In this document: piece by piece, positions 54,366 to 64,000 of the stretch
Layout of the letters: every line of letters begins with the position of its first letter
Numbering within the stretch: position 1 is the first letter of the stretch
Origin: Sthenelais limicola
Lineage: Eukaryota > Annelida > Polychaeta > Phyllodocida > Sigalionidae
DNA: 64,000 bases
Assembly (NCBI GenBank): GCA_942159475.1
Contig: OW804097.1
Location: 5,237,685 to 5,301,684 of the forward strand
Direction: 5' to 3'
The notes under the pieces: generated by a model
What the model saw: only the letters and a program-made list of their open reading frames with translations
The model's database searches: none
Told to the model about the DNA's origin: nothing
Made by a program: the position numbers and the translations under genes

Positions 54366-56982
54366 AATCAGATACGAAGTATCGAGTGAGGGTGTACCCT
54401 AAAAACTTACAAGAAAATTTTTAGGAATTTTTGAAAAATTAAAATATTAAGAATTAATAATTTTAAATAGCTGTGCTGTTACCTAGTTATCCATACCAAG
54501 CCATATGCGCGGTTACATTGTGCGCAAAAAGATATTAAATACATAAAAGTAAATCATACGATTTGATTACCATTTTGTAAAACATTTTGAAACATTCTGA
54601 AATATAGCACTCGTACCTCGTGCTATATTTCAGGCAGCAACACAATGTCATTAGACTGACCGTGGTTTAAGTACTAAGTAAAACATTTTCAATAAATTCA
54701 TAAAGATTTAAAAACGTCGTTATGAACATGTAAAAGTGTAAACTCAAAAAGTGAAATAACTGCTAATACTAAGGTCGTAATAGCTTGAAAAACCTGGTTA
54801 ATATCCTACACAAAGGGTTCCATGTCATGAAAATGACAAGATCTGCAAACACCGCAAGTGTTAACCCTATGAGAAACCAAATTCCAGTGTTAAATTCCCA
54901 ATAGTACGGTCCAATCTGAGAATTTTACTCTAATCACACATAATAAAAGAACATCGCGTGTACCAACACGCGTGGAATCCTGATATATATTGGGATCCTA
55001 CGTTAAAATCTAAATAGGTCGGTGCAAACAGGAACAATCTACGTCGTTTTAATTTTTCCTATGTTAAACTCCGAATAGGTCGGTCCAAACAGTGACACCA
55101 GCCGGCGCCACCGTCGAATCGGTTTTGGACCGGACACCTACCAAGTATAAATAGCTGGCCATTTGTGCGGTGAACCATTGAGAACGCCACCGCTGAGCCG
55201 AACACACCCCCGTACTAAGGGCTACAAAGCTTTTCGCGAAGAGATTGTTATATTCTACTGTTTTCTACCTACACGCACATAGGCAAAGACCCATTGTCGA
55301 ATGAGCAAGAGTATTGGTATATTCCAACTTCCCGCTTCCCATTCCTGGTCCAAAGCCTATTCCTTATTCCAAATTAGATCTTGTCTAATCTAGTAATATA
55401 CACAAAAAAAATTTACCGATACATTTAGTTATCTCCTTTTTAAATAAATACCCGGAGATAAATAAATTCAATAATCCCGCAAGGCCTGATATGTAATCAA
55501 CTGGCCTCGCTTGTTGGTTAAGTAACAGGTTAACCGCATCCCCTTCTACTCCTACAAGGATGACGGTTCACCCCGTCGCTACGCTCGATATTTCAATCGC
55601 ATAGCAAAAATATCCTCTCACTGCATCTACTTGCAGTAAAATACATGCAAAATAATTACCCGTGGGTACATATGTCTAGCCCATAACACTACAATTTCAA
55701 GTAATAAAGCGACTGATCCGCTAGACTTAGTATTGCTGACGTATCATATCAATCCTAGTCATATGATCCTATAAATCTCTTGGTCTATGGTATGTCAATC
55801 CTAATCACGCCATTTACACGAGTAAAAAAAACCATCTGTCTTTGCTGGAAACAGATCTAGTGACTCCTTTAAGAGTCTGCACTTACATAGACGTCCCCTG
55901 TTGGTGTGATTACACCCTGGCTTATGGCCATCGCATCGTATCCTCAGGGGGTATCCTATTACGTAAACAGTACTTAGTGCGCAGTAAATCACTATGCACC
56001 CATATGCCACTGTCGTGTGGCGCTAAATAAACAAAACACTTAAGAGAACCATATGGGTTATCTCATCCCCTCGATGTATAAATCAAGGTAGTCCCCCTAA
56101 ACATATTAACTGTTATGTCTAGTAATTAGATCTACACTAAAACTACACATATACCAAGAGAGCTGAGTACCTACTCAGTTTAATCAAAGCAAACAGAGTC
56201 GATGATACGACCTAATCGTAGGCATTAATGGCCTAACCAATCCTGTATGTACACATAAGTCGTCATCGATCAACACATATAAATCACACACAAGTAAGAG
56301 AATCAAATACAAACAAAAAGAAATGCAATGAATAAAATCAGACAATAACGCTTGTCTGTTGCATGACATATCATTTAAAGTTATCGACTGAATTCCAAAG
56401 AACACAGGAAAAAAAATTTGCTTGTATAAACAAGTAGAGTCCTTCCTCTTATTCAAGAGAAATTAAAGTCAATATTATTTAGTGAAGGTGCCGTTGCTGT
56501 TCACCTTGACAAATGGGGGCGATCCATTTGCCACTTGAATTAAGTATTAAATAAAATGTTAATGTCCTTGTAATGTAAAATTATATCTGGCACTCCTAGG
56601 GTGATCTTGGCACGTTCGTGGCGTGGGGAACTATTAGCATCTCCTCTTCTTGGCCACTTTCTCTTGCCGACAAGTACGCCGCCGTGCTCCTGTAAGAAAG
56701 CATCGACCACATACCAATGACAGGTTGCATAATACTTTGGGTATTTTGTAAACGATTATTTTAGAATTTCACAGTTCTTTTGTGCCAATATTTCCCATGA
56801 AAGCCACATCACAGAAAGTAAAACATCAATATACATTAACAAGAAGAAAAGACGGATATAAAATATTCGTGAGAAAAGAACACCATACACGTCTATAAAG
56901 GCAAGAATAACTATTGTTTCAGTCCATATATTAATTATATATAGACTTACATGTTCACGTTGGACCCATTGGGGTCGTTGAT
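54366..56982 (-). other. Long untranslated region between env and 3' LTR, second Gypsy
   Basis: About 2.6 kb without a convincing gene. The stretch 55081-55112 is the inverse of 36369-36400 in the same position of the first Gypsy. Some short open frames (for example near 55800-56450) lack protein character. Confidence 0.55.
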
Positions 56983-59751
56983 TCACGGAATCTGGTAGGA
57001 TCCGTTCCTGGACTCGATCACCAGGACATACATTGCCTCTGATGATGGATCCATGATGGCTAATAGGTCGCTTCTGTGCTTCCTATCCACCTTTACGTTG
57101 GTTGGAAGCAAGATCTGTTTGTTGGCCCTATGGATTTTCAGGGACAGAGCAGCCTTCCAATGGAGGTCCAACGATAGATTGCAACAGCAGCACCAACTGA
57201 CATGAGACTTGCCCAACCTTAGAGGCGGGGCTGGGGAAGATCCAAGTATAGAATTGACTTCAAATGGGATTTGCATCAAACGTATTGAAACCAGACTCTC
57301 ATCCGAGTGCAGTCTCAGAGTGATCCATGAGGCTGACTCGTCGTTTACATCTTTTGTACACCTTTTACACATGAAACATCTAGGCAAATAATTGCAGATA
57401 CATCTCCTGTTTTTCCACAGGAATCGTAGAATCTTGAAGGCAATAACTGCTGCCACTATTTTGAGAATTGCCTGTGTTGGACTTGGAGGCTCGTATGGCA
57501 GTAGGTCTTGAGTCATAGGCTGTGGGGTTGGGATATCGAAGCCTAGGTTTATGTCCTCGAAGACTGGGGCCGACAGGTTTAATCTAAATGCTTGTATGGG
57601 CCTCACAAACGTGCAAATAATTGCCAGTTTGTGAATCCTATAAAATAAATAAAATGAAAATATTGTCACACCAAGACTGATAATCAACGCTATGTTTATA
57701 GTGGCTGGATGAGTCGACATGGTACTAACTGACTTTTTCAGGGTTTCCCACCGATCATTTGCCATTTTGTCAGCCACTAATAGCTCGTTAGCCAGCCTCT
57801 CTGTGTTCATTCCTGACTCAATTACTGATTTGGGTAGATGAGACAATGCTGCATGCATATCTTGGGGTGTGGGCAAATTTAGATGAATTCGTGATCCATG
57901 TTTGGTTTCTCCAGTTAGATTTTTGAAAGGAATTTTAAAAATTGCTGCTATGGCTAAATTAAATCCTGATTCAACAAAGATACTGGTCTGGTTCCAAGTA
58001 ATACATCCATCCCTAGGGGCAGAGATTACTAAAGATCCACTAATTAGGGCACAGTCGCAAGGGACCTTGACTATAGCCAAAAGGCTCATAGCCATCCTAG
58101 TTCTGGGTCGTTTGTGACAAGCCAAAGTCACTTTGGTCGTACGACCAACCAGTAGGTGTTGCATCCTATTCATTGTTAAATGAAAGAATGGGGTTGGTTT
58201 AGTCAGATATGTGTGGAATACACATAACCGAGCAATTTCAGAAGCTCTATCTTTAAAAATGGCCGAATAACAAGTTTCTTTTCCCTTTAGAATATCAGTC
58301 GGGGGAGTAAAACATGCCACTGAATTCTTTAGCTGTGTGCATTGCTCAAACGAATGTATTTTCATTTCGAAATAAATTCCCTGAAGGGGACATTTTGCCA
58401 GAATATGGGGTATTTCGGTCTCTAACATGGTATACCCTGTTGAATCGTTCGAGCTACTGTGAATAGGTATGCCGAATTTCAGGGGTCGATATGCAATGCA
58501 GTTATCGTCATTATGTGAAATTATTAGTGGAATTGTTATTAACAGAGAATTGTTCTTAAAGGAAAAATTTTCTACTCTACTGTAGGAGCTGTCCAAGGAA
58601 TCGTCCAAAATCCTCAAAGTGGGAGATTTGACTTTCAACTTGTTCGCCAAAGGTTTCAACAATTCTCTTAGGCCTCCCATCGGAAGAAATACATCCGACA
58701 AAACACCATGTTTTAAATCGTCCAATCCCTTCAATAATGTTCTAGCTGTGTCTATATATTCTATTAGTACTAACAAATTTAAAGTAGCTTCATGCAGCAT
58801 CGCATGTAAAGCCATGGTGTTAGATATTTCTGAAGTTAAGTTAGTTACAAAAGCATCGATCTGGTTCGTCAGATCCTTAATTTCTTCGGTAGAGTTTATA
58901 AATAATTTCCCTACCTCACCATTGTGTTTAGAAGCGTGCCTGAACAAGTTTTTCAATTGTTTAGTAAGTCCTAAAATTACTTTATCCCTGTTTACATTGG
59001 ATAATTTTCCCAGTGATAAGGTATCTATTAAAGAATCAAGCTTGCTTTCCACCAAAGCCAAGTGGGGGTCTGTAGCCAAGCCTAGGGCTGCAGAAACTGT
59101 GTCGCCTATAGGCTGTAAAAAAGCTTTTCTCTTATATCTATTGTATCTGTCAACAAGCTGTAATAAGCCTTGGATTTTCTCCCTAATGAGTCTCATGTCT
59201 GATGTTGTATTGTAGTGATTTTCCATCCTAACGATTGTCCCATTAGGTGGCAAAATCACTGTTGGTATTGCTATTTGGACATAGGTTTTTTCCACGTCCG
59301 TCAAGATAGGTTTCCTCGTTCCAGCAAATGCAACCCCGTAGTTGTGTTTCACTACAGAGTCCGCATCTGCCCATACGGTGAGGAATAAGAGCCTAAACGA
59401 AGATAAGAAAGAAAAGAAAAAAAAAAAAATTCTCGTAAACTTTGTGTTCAGAATTCAAAATTAAAGCGATATTTGTCCCAAGAAAGTATTTCCCGTCTAC
59501 ATTACCGACTGGGTTATGCTTAATTCTAGTTCCTAGAGTAAGGCCATATGTTGGGGCCTCTTGCCACTAAATGACTTATCTCCACTATCATGCTCACATA
59601 TAAGTAACAACATACGATAAAAAAAAAAAATATTCCGGTGTAATCCATGAGTAAATCCTTGGCATTGATGGGTGTCCACATAAGTATAAACATCAGAGCA
59701 ATCATAAATCAAGTCTCAAAACGACACTTACCAGATTACAAGACGAAACAT
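56983..59751 (-). CDS. Env-like membrane fusion glycoprotein of the second Gypsy element (2 exons)
   Basis: Proposed exons on the minus strand are 59751-59732 (ATG, donor TG|GTAAGT) and 59392-56983 (acceptor CGTTTAG after a long pyrimidine tract), together 809 residues. As in the first element the splice cuts the signal peptide in the same phase. A basic cleavage site (NRYKRKAF) precedes a hydrophobic fusion-like stretch. Two membrane segments follow (ALIISLGVTIFSFYLF and KIVAAVIAFKILRFLW), then a cysteine patch (CNYLPRCFMCKRC). The C-terminal domain contains SIRLMQIPFEVN, matching SIRLQQIAYEVN of the first env. No stop or frameshift is visible, so the gene may still be functional. Confidence 0.8.
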
Positions 59752-60350
59752 GGTGATGAATCGTTGTGCCTATTGTGAAGCAGCTCACTATCAGTGAAAA
59801 ATAAAACGATCAGCCCAACTCTCCCCGATGGTTTTGGTCACTGCTAAGGAAGGACCTGAATTCGGCTGGTCATATAGTAGTGTCCGCCTCAAGTCATGAA
59901 TAATCTTGACCAATAGCAGCTTAGGACCCTGGAATTACTCTTCCTGAGGAAGACATTCCACACCATATATAGCAAGGGGGGCGTATACTAGGAGCTGTCG
60001 TGCCACCATCACTCAGCATCATTTACATAATACGATTGCATCGTCCCATCCTACTGGACTTCCATAATAATGCCGCCTGTCTGACTCAAAAATAGATACC
60101 ATCTGTTCAACCCACAGGGACCCCGGATCCTTGTAATTTACTCTAAGATATTTCCTGTCGACCAGAATTATTTTCCCATCTATTTTGCTGTCTCTAGTAT
60201 TTTGATAAGCTTATTATCAATCGCACTGGATTTCTTTATAAATTGTACATGTACTGGCCTTTTTACCTATAAAGTTCGCGGGTCTAAAATCCACGTGACA
60301 ACCGTGTCATGTGATCTGTCCAGTTATACCCGTATACCCACACATATACG
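59752..60350. other. Interval between env and pol of the second Gypsy
   Basis: About 600 bp with no supported gene. It would carry the 3' end of pol and the 5' leader of the env exon. Confidence 0.5.
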
Positions 60351-63300
60351 TCATCCTACCCCAGTCTCCAAATTCCTGATCTTCACAGTATATAGGGATG
60401 GGAACCCACACACAACGAATGGTCCAGCAAATTGTTGCTGCAATTTCTTTGCTGTATTTTGCCTTAGCAAACGATGTACCTTAGCATAGACTATAGATCC
60501 AACGTCCAATGTGTGGGGCTTGGCCTTTGTATCATGCTTCTCTTTCATTTTTCTTTCCCTCTCTCTTCTGCTTTTATTTGCAATTTCAGCCGCTTCAGCC
60601 TTTGTCTTCATTATTTGTAATAATTGATCTATTACTGGCTGAGTGTGTGCTATGTCATCTTGCAGTTGAGCCTCCGAGGGAATGATTGGGTTTTTGCCAA
60701 ATGCAAGTGGTGTAATGATCCGAAGCGTTCAGAGCAAATTGAATATTAGGTAAAAATAAATCCCAATTCGTCTGATTTGCATTCACCATAGTCCTTAAAC
60801 AACCAATAATCGACTGATTTTGGCGTTCTACCTCTCCCTGTGATCGACTTAAATATGGCGAACCATGCACTTGTTTTATTCCCCAAGCTTTGCATTTTTC
60901 TCTAAAAGTTTCTCCTATGTAACAGCTGCCATTATCGCTCCTCAAGATCTTAGGGACACCGACGTAGGCTATTACATATTTATGGAATTCAGCTGCTACC
61001 CTTTCTGCTGTAATAGCTGGTGTCGGCCATATAAAGCAAAACTTTGAAAAATGATCAGTCACTACCTGGATGTAACAATTATTCCTCTGTGTCCTAGGAA
61101 GAGGGCCCATTGCATCTATCATCAAAGTTGAAAAAGGTGTGAAAGTCGTTTCTCTGATCTTCATGGGGAGCTTATTTGGATGCTTTACACTTTTAGATTG
61201 AAGACACTCATGGCATGATGTAATATGGTTTTTCGTATCTCTAGCCATCGAATTCCAGAAAAATCGGGCCTGTAGTAAAGAGAGTGTCTTTGCATAGCCA
61301 ACATGTGTATTAATTGAATTACCATGTACATAATTGATCAAGGGGGCCTGTAATGTCTGTGGAATTACCACTTGAAAGGAATTTGCCATCTGAGCTATCT
61401 TAGTCCTCTTAGGTAATCTGCAGAGTATGTTATCCTGAATGAAAAACATATCGTGTGTGGTCAGAATTAACCTAGTCAACTCATGATTCTTGGGCAATTG
61501 TTTTCCTTCAATGTAACCTGACATTAGTTTACAAAACAAATCGTCCCCCTGCGCCAGCTGTAATTTCAGCTTATCAAATGGCAACTCAATCGTATGTTTA
61601 TTCGCCATTCCATCTCCAGGATTTGGGGTATTTATCCTGTTCCTGGAAGCGTATTTTCCTGGTCTGATTACAGGTCTTGCCTTTGTTTTCCTAGCCTTCT
61701 GAATGTTGCTTCCCTTAGATACACAAGCTGGGGTAGACACTTTATCCCTACTAATCCCTTCTGGCTTGCTAGTCGAGGGTCTTGTATCAACATTCCCTAA
61801 TTGCTTTGCACGATTTTGAGCTCTCGTTTCCACTGGAGCAATTAGGATTTCCTCTACAGTGTTTATCGCTGGCTCATCGTTATGCAATTTTCCTGGAAGG
61901 ACTGGAAACTCAGGAATTTGTGAATCTTCATTATCTAATTCCTGCACCTGTCCTGATGTCTTAAGTATTTTTCTGCTCTTGTAGAGCATGATGGGGTTAT
62001 TTTCGCAAGGATCCTCCTGTTTATAGTGTTTAGTGGCTTGGATGGGATTGAATGTGACTGATTTCTTCATCTCCACATGTGGGACTGCTGGTATATTTGG
62101 ATCATATATCCTTCTCGATAAAACATCTGGGATGATGTTCAATTTCCCCTTGATATATTTGACCGAGAAATCAAACTGCCCAAAGAAATCTAGCCATCTA
62201 AACATTCTACCAGTTAGATCCTTTTTAGTGTTTATTGCAGTAAGGGCTGCATGATCGGTAAGAATCGTGAAATGCTTAGACATAACATAATGTCTAAACT
62301 TTCCTAGGGCGAATCGGATGCCTGCCAATTCTTTTTCTGTAGCACTGTATTTTTGCTCAGCTGGGGTTAACCCTCTCCCAGCAAAGGCAATTGGTCTTAA
62401 ATTCCCATTAATATCAGCTTGAGAAATGCAGGCCCCAAGACTTTGGTTAGAGGCATCTGAGGCTAAAATAAATTCTTTTGAATAGTCTGGATATACCAAA
62501 ACTGCATCTTCCAGAATTGCATTTCGAATTTTATTAAAAGCACTCTCTGCCGCAGACGTCCATACAAATTTAACCTTTGCCTTGGTCAGCATATATAGGG
62601 CCTTCATTATCTGACTAAAATTAGGAATAAATACCCTATAATAATTAGCCAGCCCAGCAAACGAACGTACTTGTTTCACTGATTTTGGGGTTGGAAACGA
62701 TCGCAAAGCGTCTAGTTTTGCTGGGTCAGGATGTATCCCATCCTTGTCGACAATGAATCCTAAAAAGGGGACTCTAGTGAGACCAAAGGAACACTTTTCC
62801 TTTTTAAATTTGATATTTGCCTTATCAAAAGCTGTGAATACATTCTTGATATCCTGCACGTGAGAATCCCATGTAGGTGATGCGATCACCACATCATCTA
62901 CGTAATAGAATGCATTTGGGACTGCTCTCAATACATGTTCTATCAGAGAATGAAATGCTTTTGGAGAAGTCTTAAGTCCCATTGGCATGACTTTATACCT
63001 ATATACTCCTAGGGGCGTATTAAATGCTGTAATAAATCGATTTTCTTCCCTTAAACCCACCTGATGGAAACCAGCAAATGCATCTAAGCGAGAGAAAAAT
63101 CGACCTTGTGTCTGCCCCACAGCTTCGATAGTGTCGTCGGCGCGTGGAAAAGGCCTTATTTCGTCCTTTACAGAGCGATTTATTTGCCTATAGTCAATCA
63201 CAAGACGCCAGGCTCTTTTACCGTCTGTTGTCATTGGTTTTTGTACCAAAAAACAAGGTGAACTAAATTCTACAGGATCCACACATTTTTCGATTAAATT

Positions 63301-64000
63301 TTGCTTTACCTGATCCTTCAGAATTCCAGCCATAACCTTGGTCATGACTGGGTTCATTCGGTATGGCTGTCTCATTGTGGGACTAAAATCTGGTTTTAAA
63401 TCAATGCCATGTTCGTACTCTGTAGTCAACCCTAGTTTTTTATCCTTACCGACAAAAGAATTTTCATGATCATGCAATAGACTCAGTAGCTCCTTTTTCT
63501 GTTCAGGATTCAAGTCCTCGCCGATCTGAAAATCAACTACCTTATCATTGTTTTCACTCGATTGTGCGACCAATTCATTCAAATTTTCCACCTCTTTGGG
63601 GGAATAAAACTCGTCCTCCTGAGCCAACGTATATATACCCAGAATTGTTCCTCTCTCGATAGTTGTGGCTGCTTTGGAGGCATTAAAAATGGTTATAGGC
63701 ACTTTATTTTCTCCAAATGGTTTGACTAAAGCATGTTTAACAAGGAAAGAAACTGGCCTCTGTCGCTGCAAATTCTCAGTCACTCCTATTGAATTTAACA
63801 TATCTTCATAAGAAGTGATTGCCGCGACAGTGGTGTATTCAGTCCCTGGAGCTATCACAAACCTACGTGCAGCTCTGATAGGGAACACCTGTTGTTTTTG
63901 TCCTGATTTGAAGCTAATCTTTGCTCTAAACTTTCGTAAAAAATCAACTCCCAGTATCATGCTTCTGGTTAACGCAGGAAGAACGATAAATCTATGAGTG
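60351..64000 (-). pseudogene. Gypsy pol (protease end, RT, RNase H, integrase), frame broken near the end
   Basis: Minus-strand frame open from the right edge, where the protease C-terminus (MILGVDFL) is seen, down to 60655. RT is complete with YYVDDVV (about 62893-62908). RNase H shows ASDAS and TDHAAL. A basic, proline-rich linker follows (about 61570-62060). The integrase has its zinc site (about 61160-61330) and an intact triad in MIDAMG, RSDNGS and GEVERQ. A one-base frame break lies near 60712-60716. The remaining C-terminal piece is read in another frame to a stop at 60351, earlier than in the first element. Gag and most of protease lie beyond the window. Apart from the tail the enzymes look intact. 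No repaired sequence is given. Confidence 0.88.

Larger units (their letters stand above)
54060..64000 (-). mobile_element. Second Gypsy-type element with env-like gene (minus strand, 5' part outside window)
   Basis: Read on the minus strand: pol from the right edge to 60351, env-like gene to 56983, a long untranslated region, purine tract and 3' LTR ending at 54060. It has inserted into the LINE ORF2. It is related to the first Gypsy by pol, env plan and 3' untranslated motifs, but is clearly diverged and uses a different LTR. Confidence 0.85.

Noticed and set aside
55801..56456. Possible extra gene in the post-env region of the second Gypsy
   Set aside because: Short frames on both strands without recognisable protein character and without a counterpart in the first element.
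1..64000. tRNA or rRNA genes
   Set aside because: No cloverleaf box A/box B pair or rRNA-like stretch was noticed by eye; a tRNA scan would settle this.

Overview
The window is animal (eukaryotic) nuclear DNA. Genes are split by GT-AG introns and one GC-AG intron, AATAAA signals follow genes, satellites are long, and almost every protein belongs to a metazoan mobile element. An invertebrate, probably marine, fits the mix of tyrosine-recombinase element, P element, env-bearing Gypsy and LINE. The sequence alone does not fix the species. The region is a nest of elements with at most one ordinary host-like gene.

Layout. 1-9402 and 17609-27010 are two head-to-tail copies of the same segment (offset 17,608 bp). 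I saw one base difference between them (8868 T, 26476 C). Each copy holds a 198-bp satellite, a spacer, a cluster of the octamer ATTGGGTC, a seven-exon gene for a 1001-residue tyrosine recombinase with zinc fingers and a C-terminal Myb/SANT-like domain, and a second ATTGGGTC cluster at the right edge. An intronless RING-like gene lies inside intron 5 of the recombinase, downstream of a duplicated promoter-like block. Between the copies are a unique spacer (9403-10860), a second satellite with 166- and 212-bp units (11140-12960) and about 28 units of the 198-bp satellite (13030-18632).

27011-42705 is a broken P-element (THAP9-like) transposase gene. It is split by an inverted-repeat DNA transposon (27473-40473) with AACGTTAA-rich ends, which in turn holds a complete-ended Gypsy element (28195-37294). 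That Gypsy has identical 235-bp LTRs and an ATTT target duplication. It has lost gag, protease and the catalytic part of reverse transcriptase, but keeps RNase H, integrase and an env-like gene.

45129-48013 (minus strand) is a two-exon C2H2 zinc-finger gene of unknown function. Its intron holds a hammerhead-like, Penelope-type fragment. From about 48240 a LINE runs rightward. Its ORF1 ends in a NADAR domain, its second ORF is SGNH-hydrolase-like, and its endonuclease/reverse-transcriptase ORF has a frame break. The LINE is cut at 54059 by a second, minus-strand Gypsy element (54060 to beyond the right edge) with a 288-bp LTR, env-like gene and pol.

How the parts work together. The recombinase, its terminal octamer clusters and the nested RING gene look like one mobile or recently amplified unit. 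The two Gypsy env genes share an unusual plan: a mini-exon that splits the signal peptide, a furin-like site, two membrane segments and a conserved inner C-terminal domain. The most novel-looking items are the NADAR-carrying LINE and the recombinase unit with its nested RING gene.
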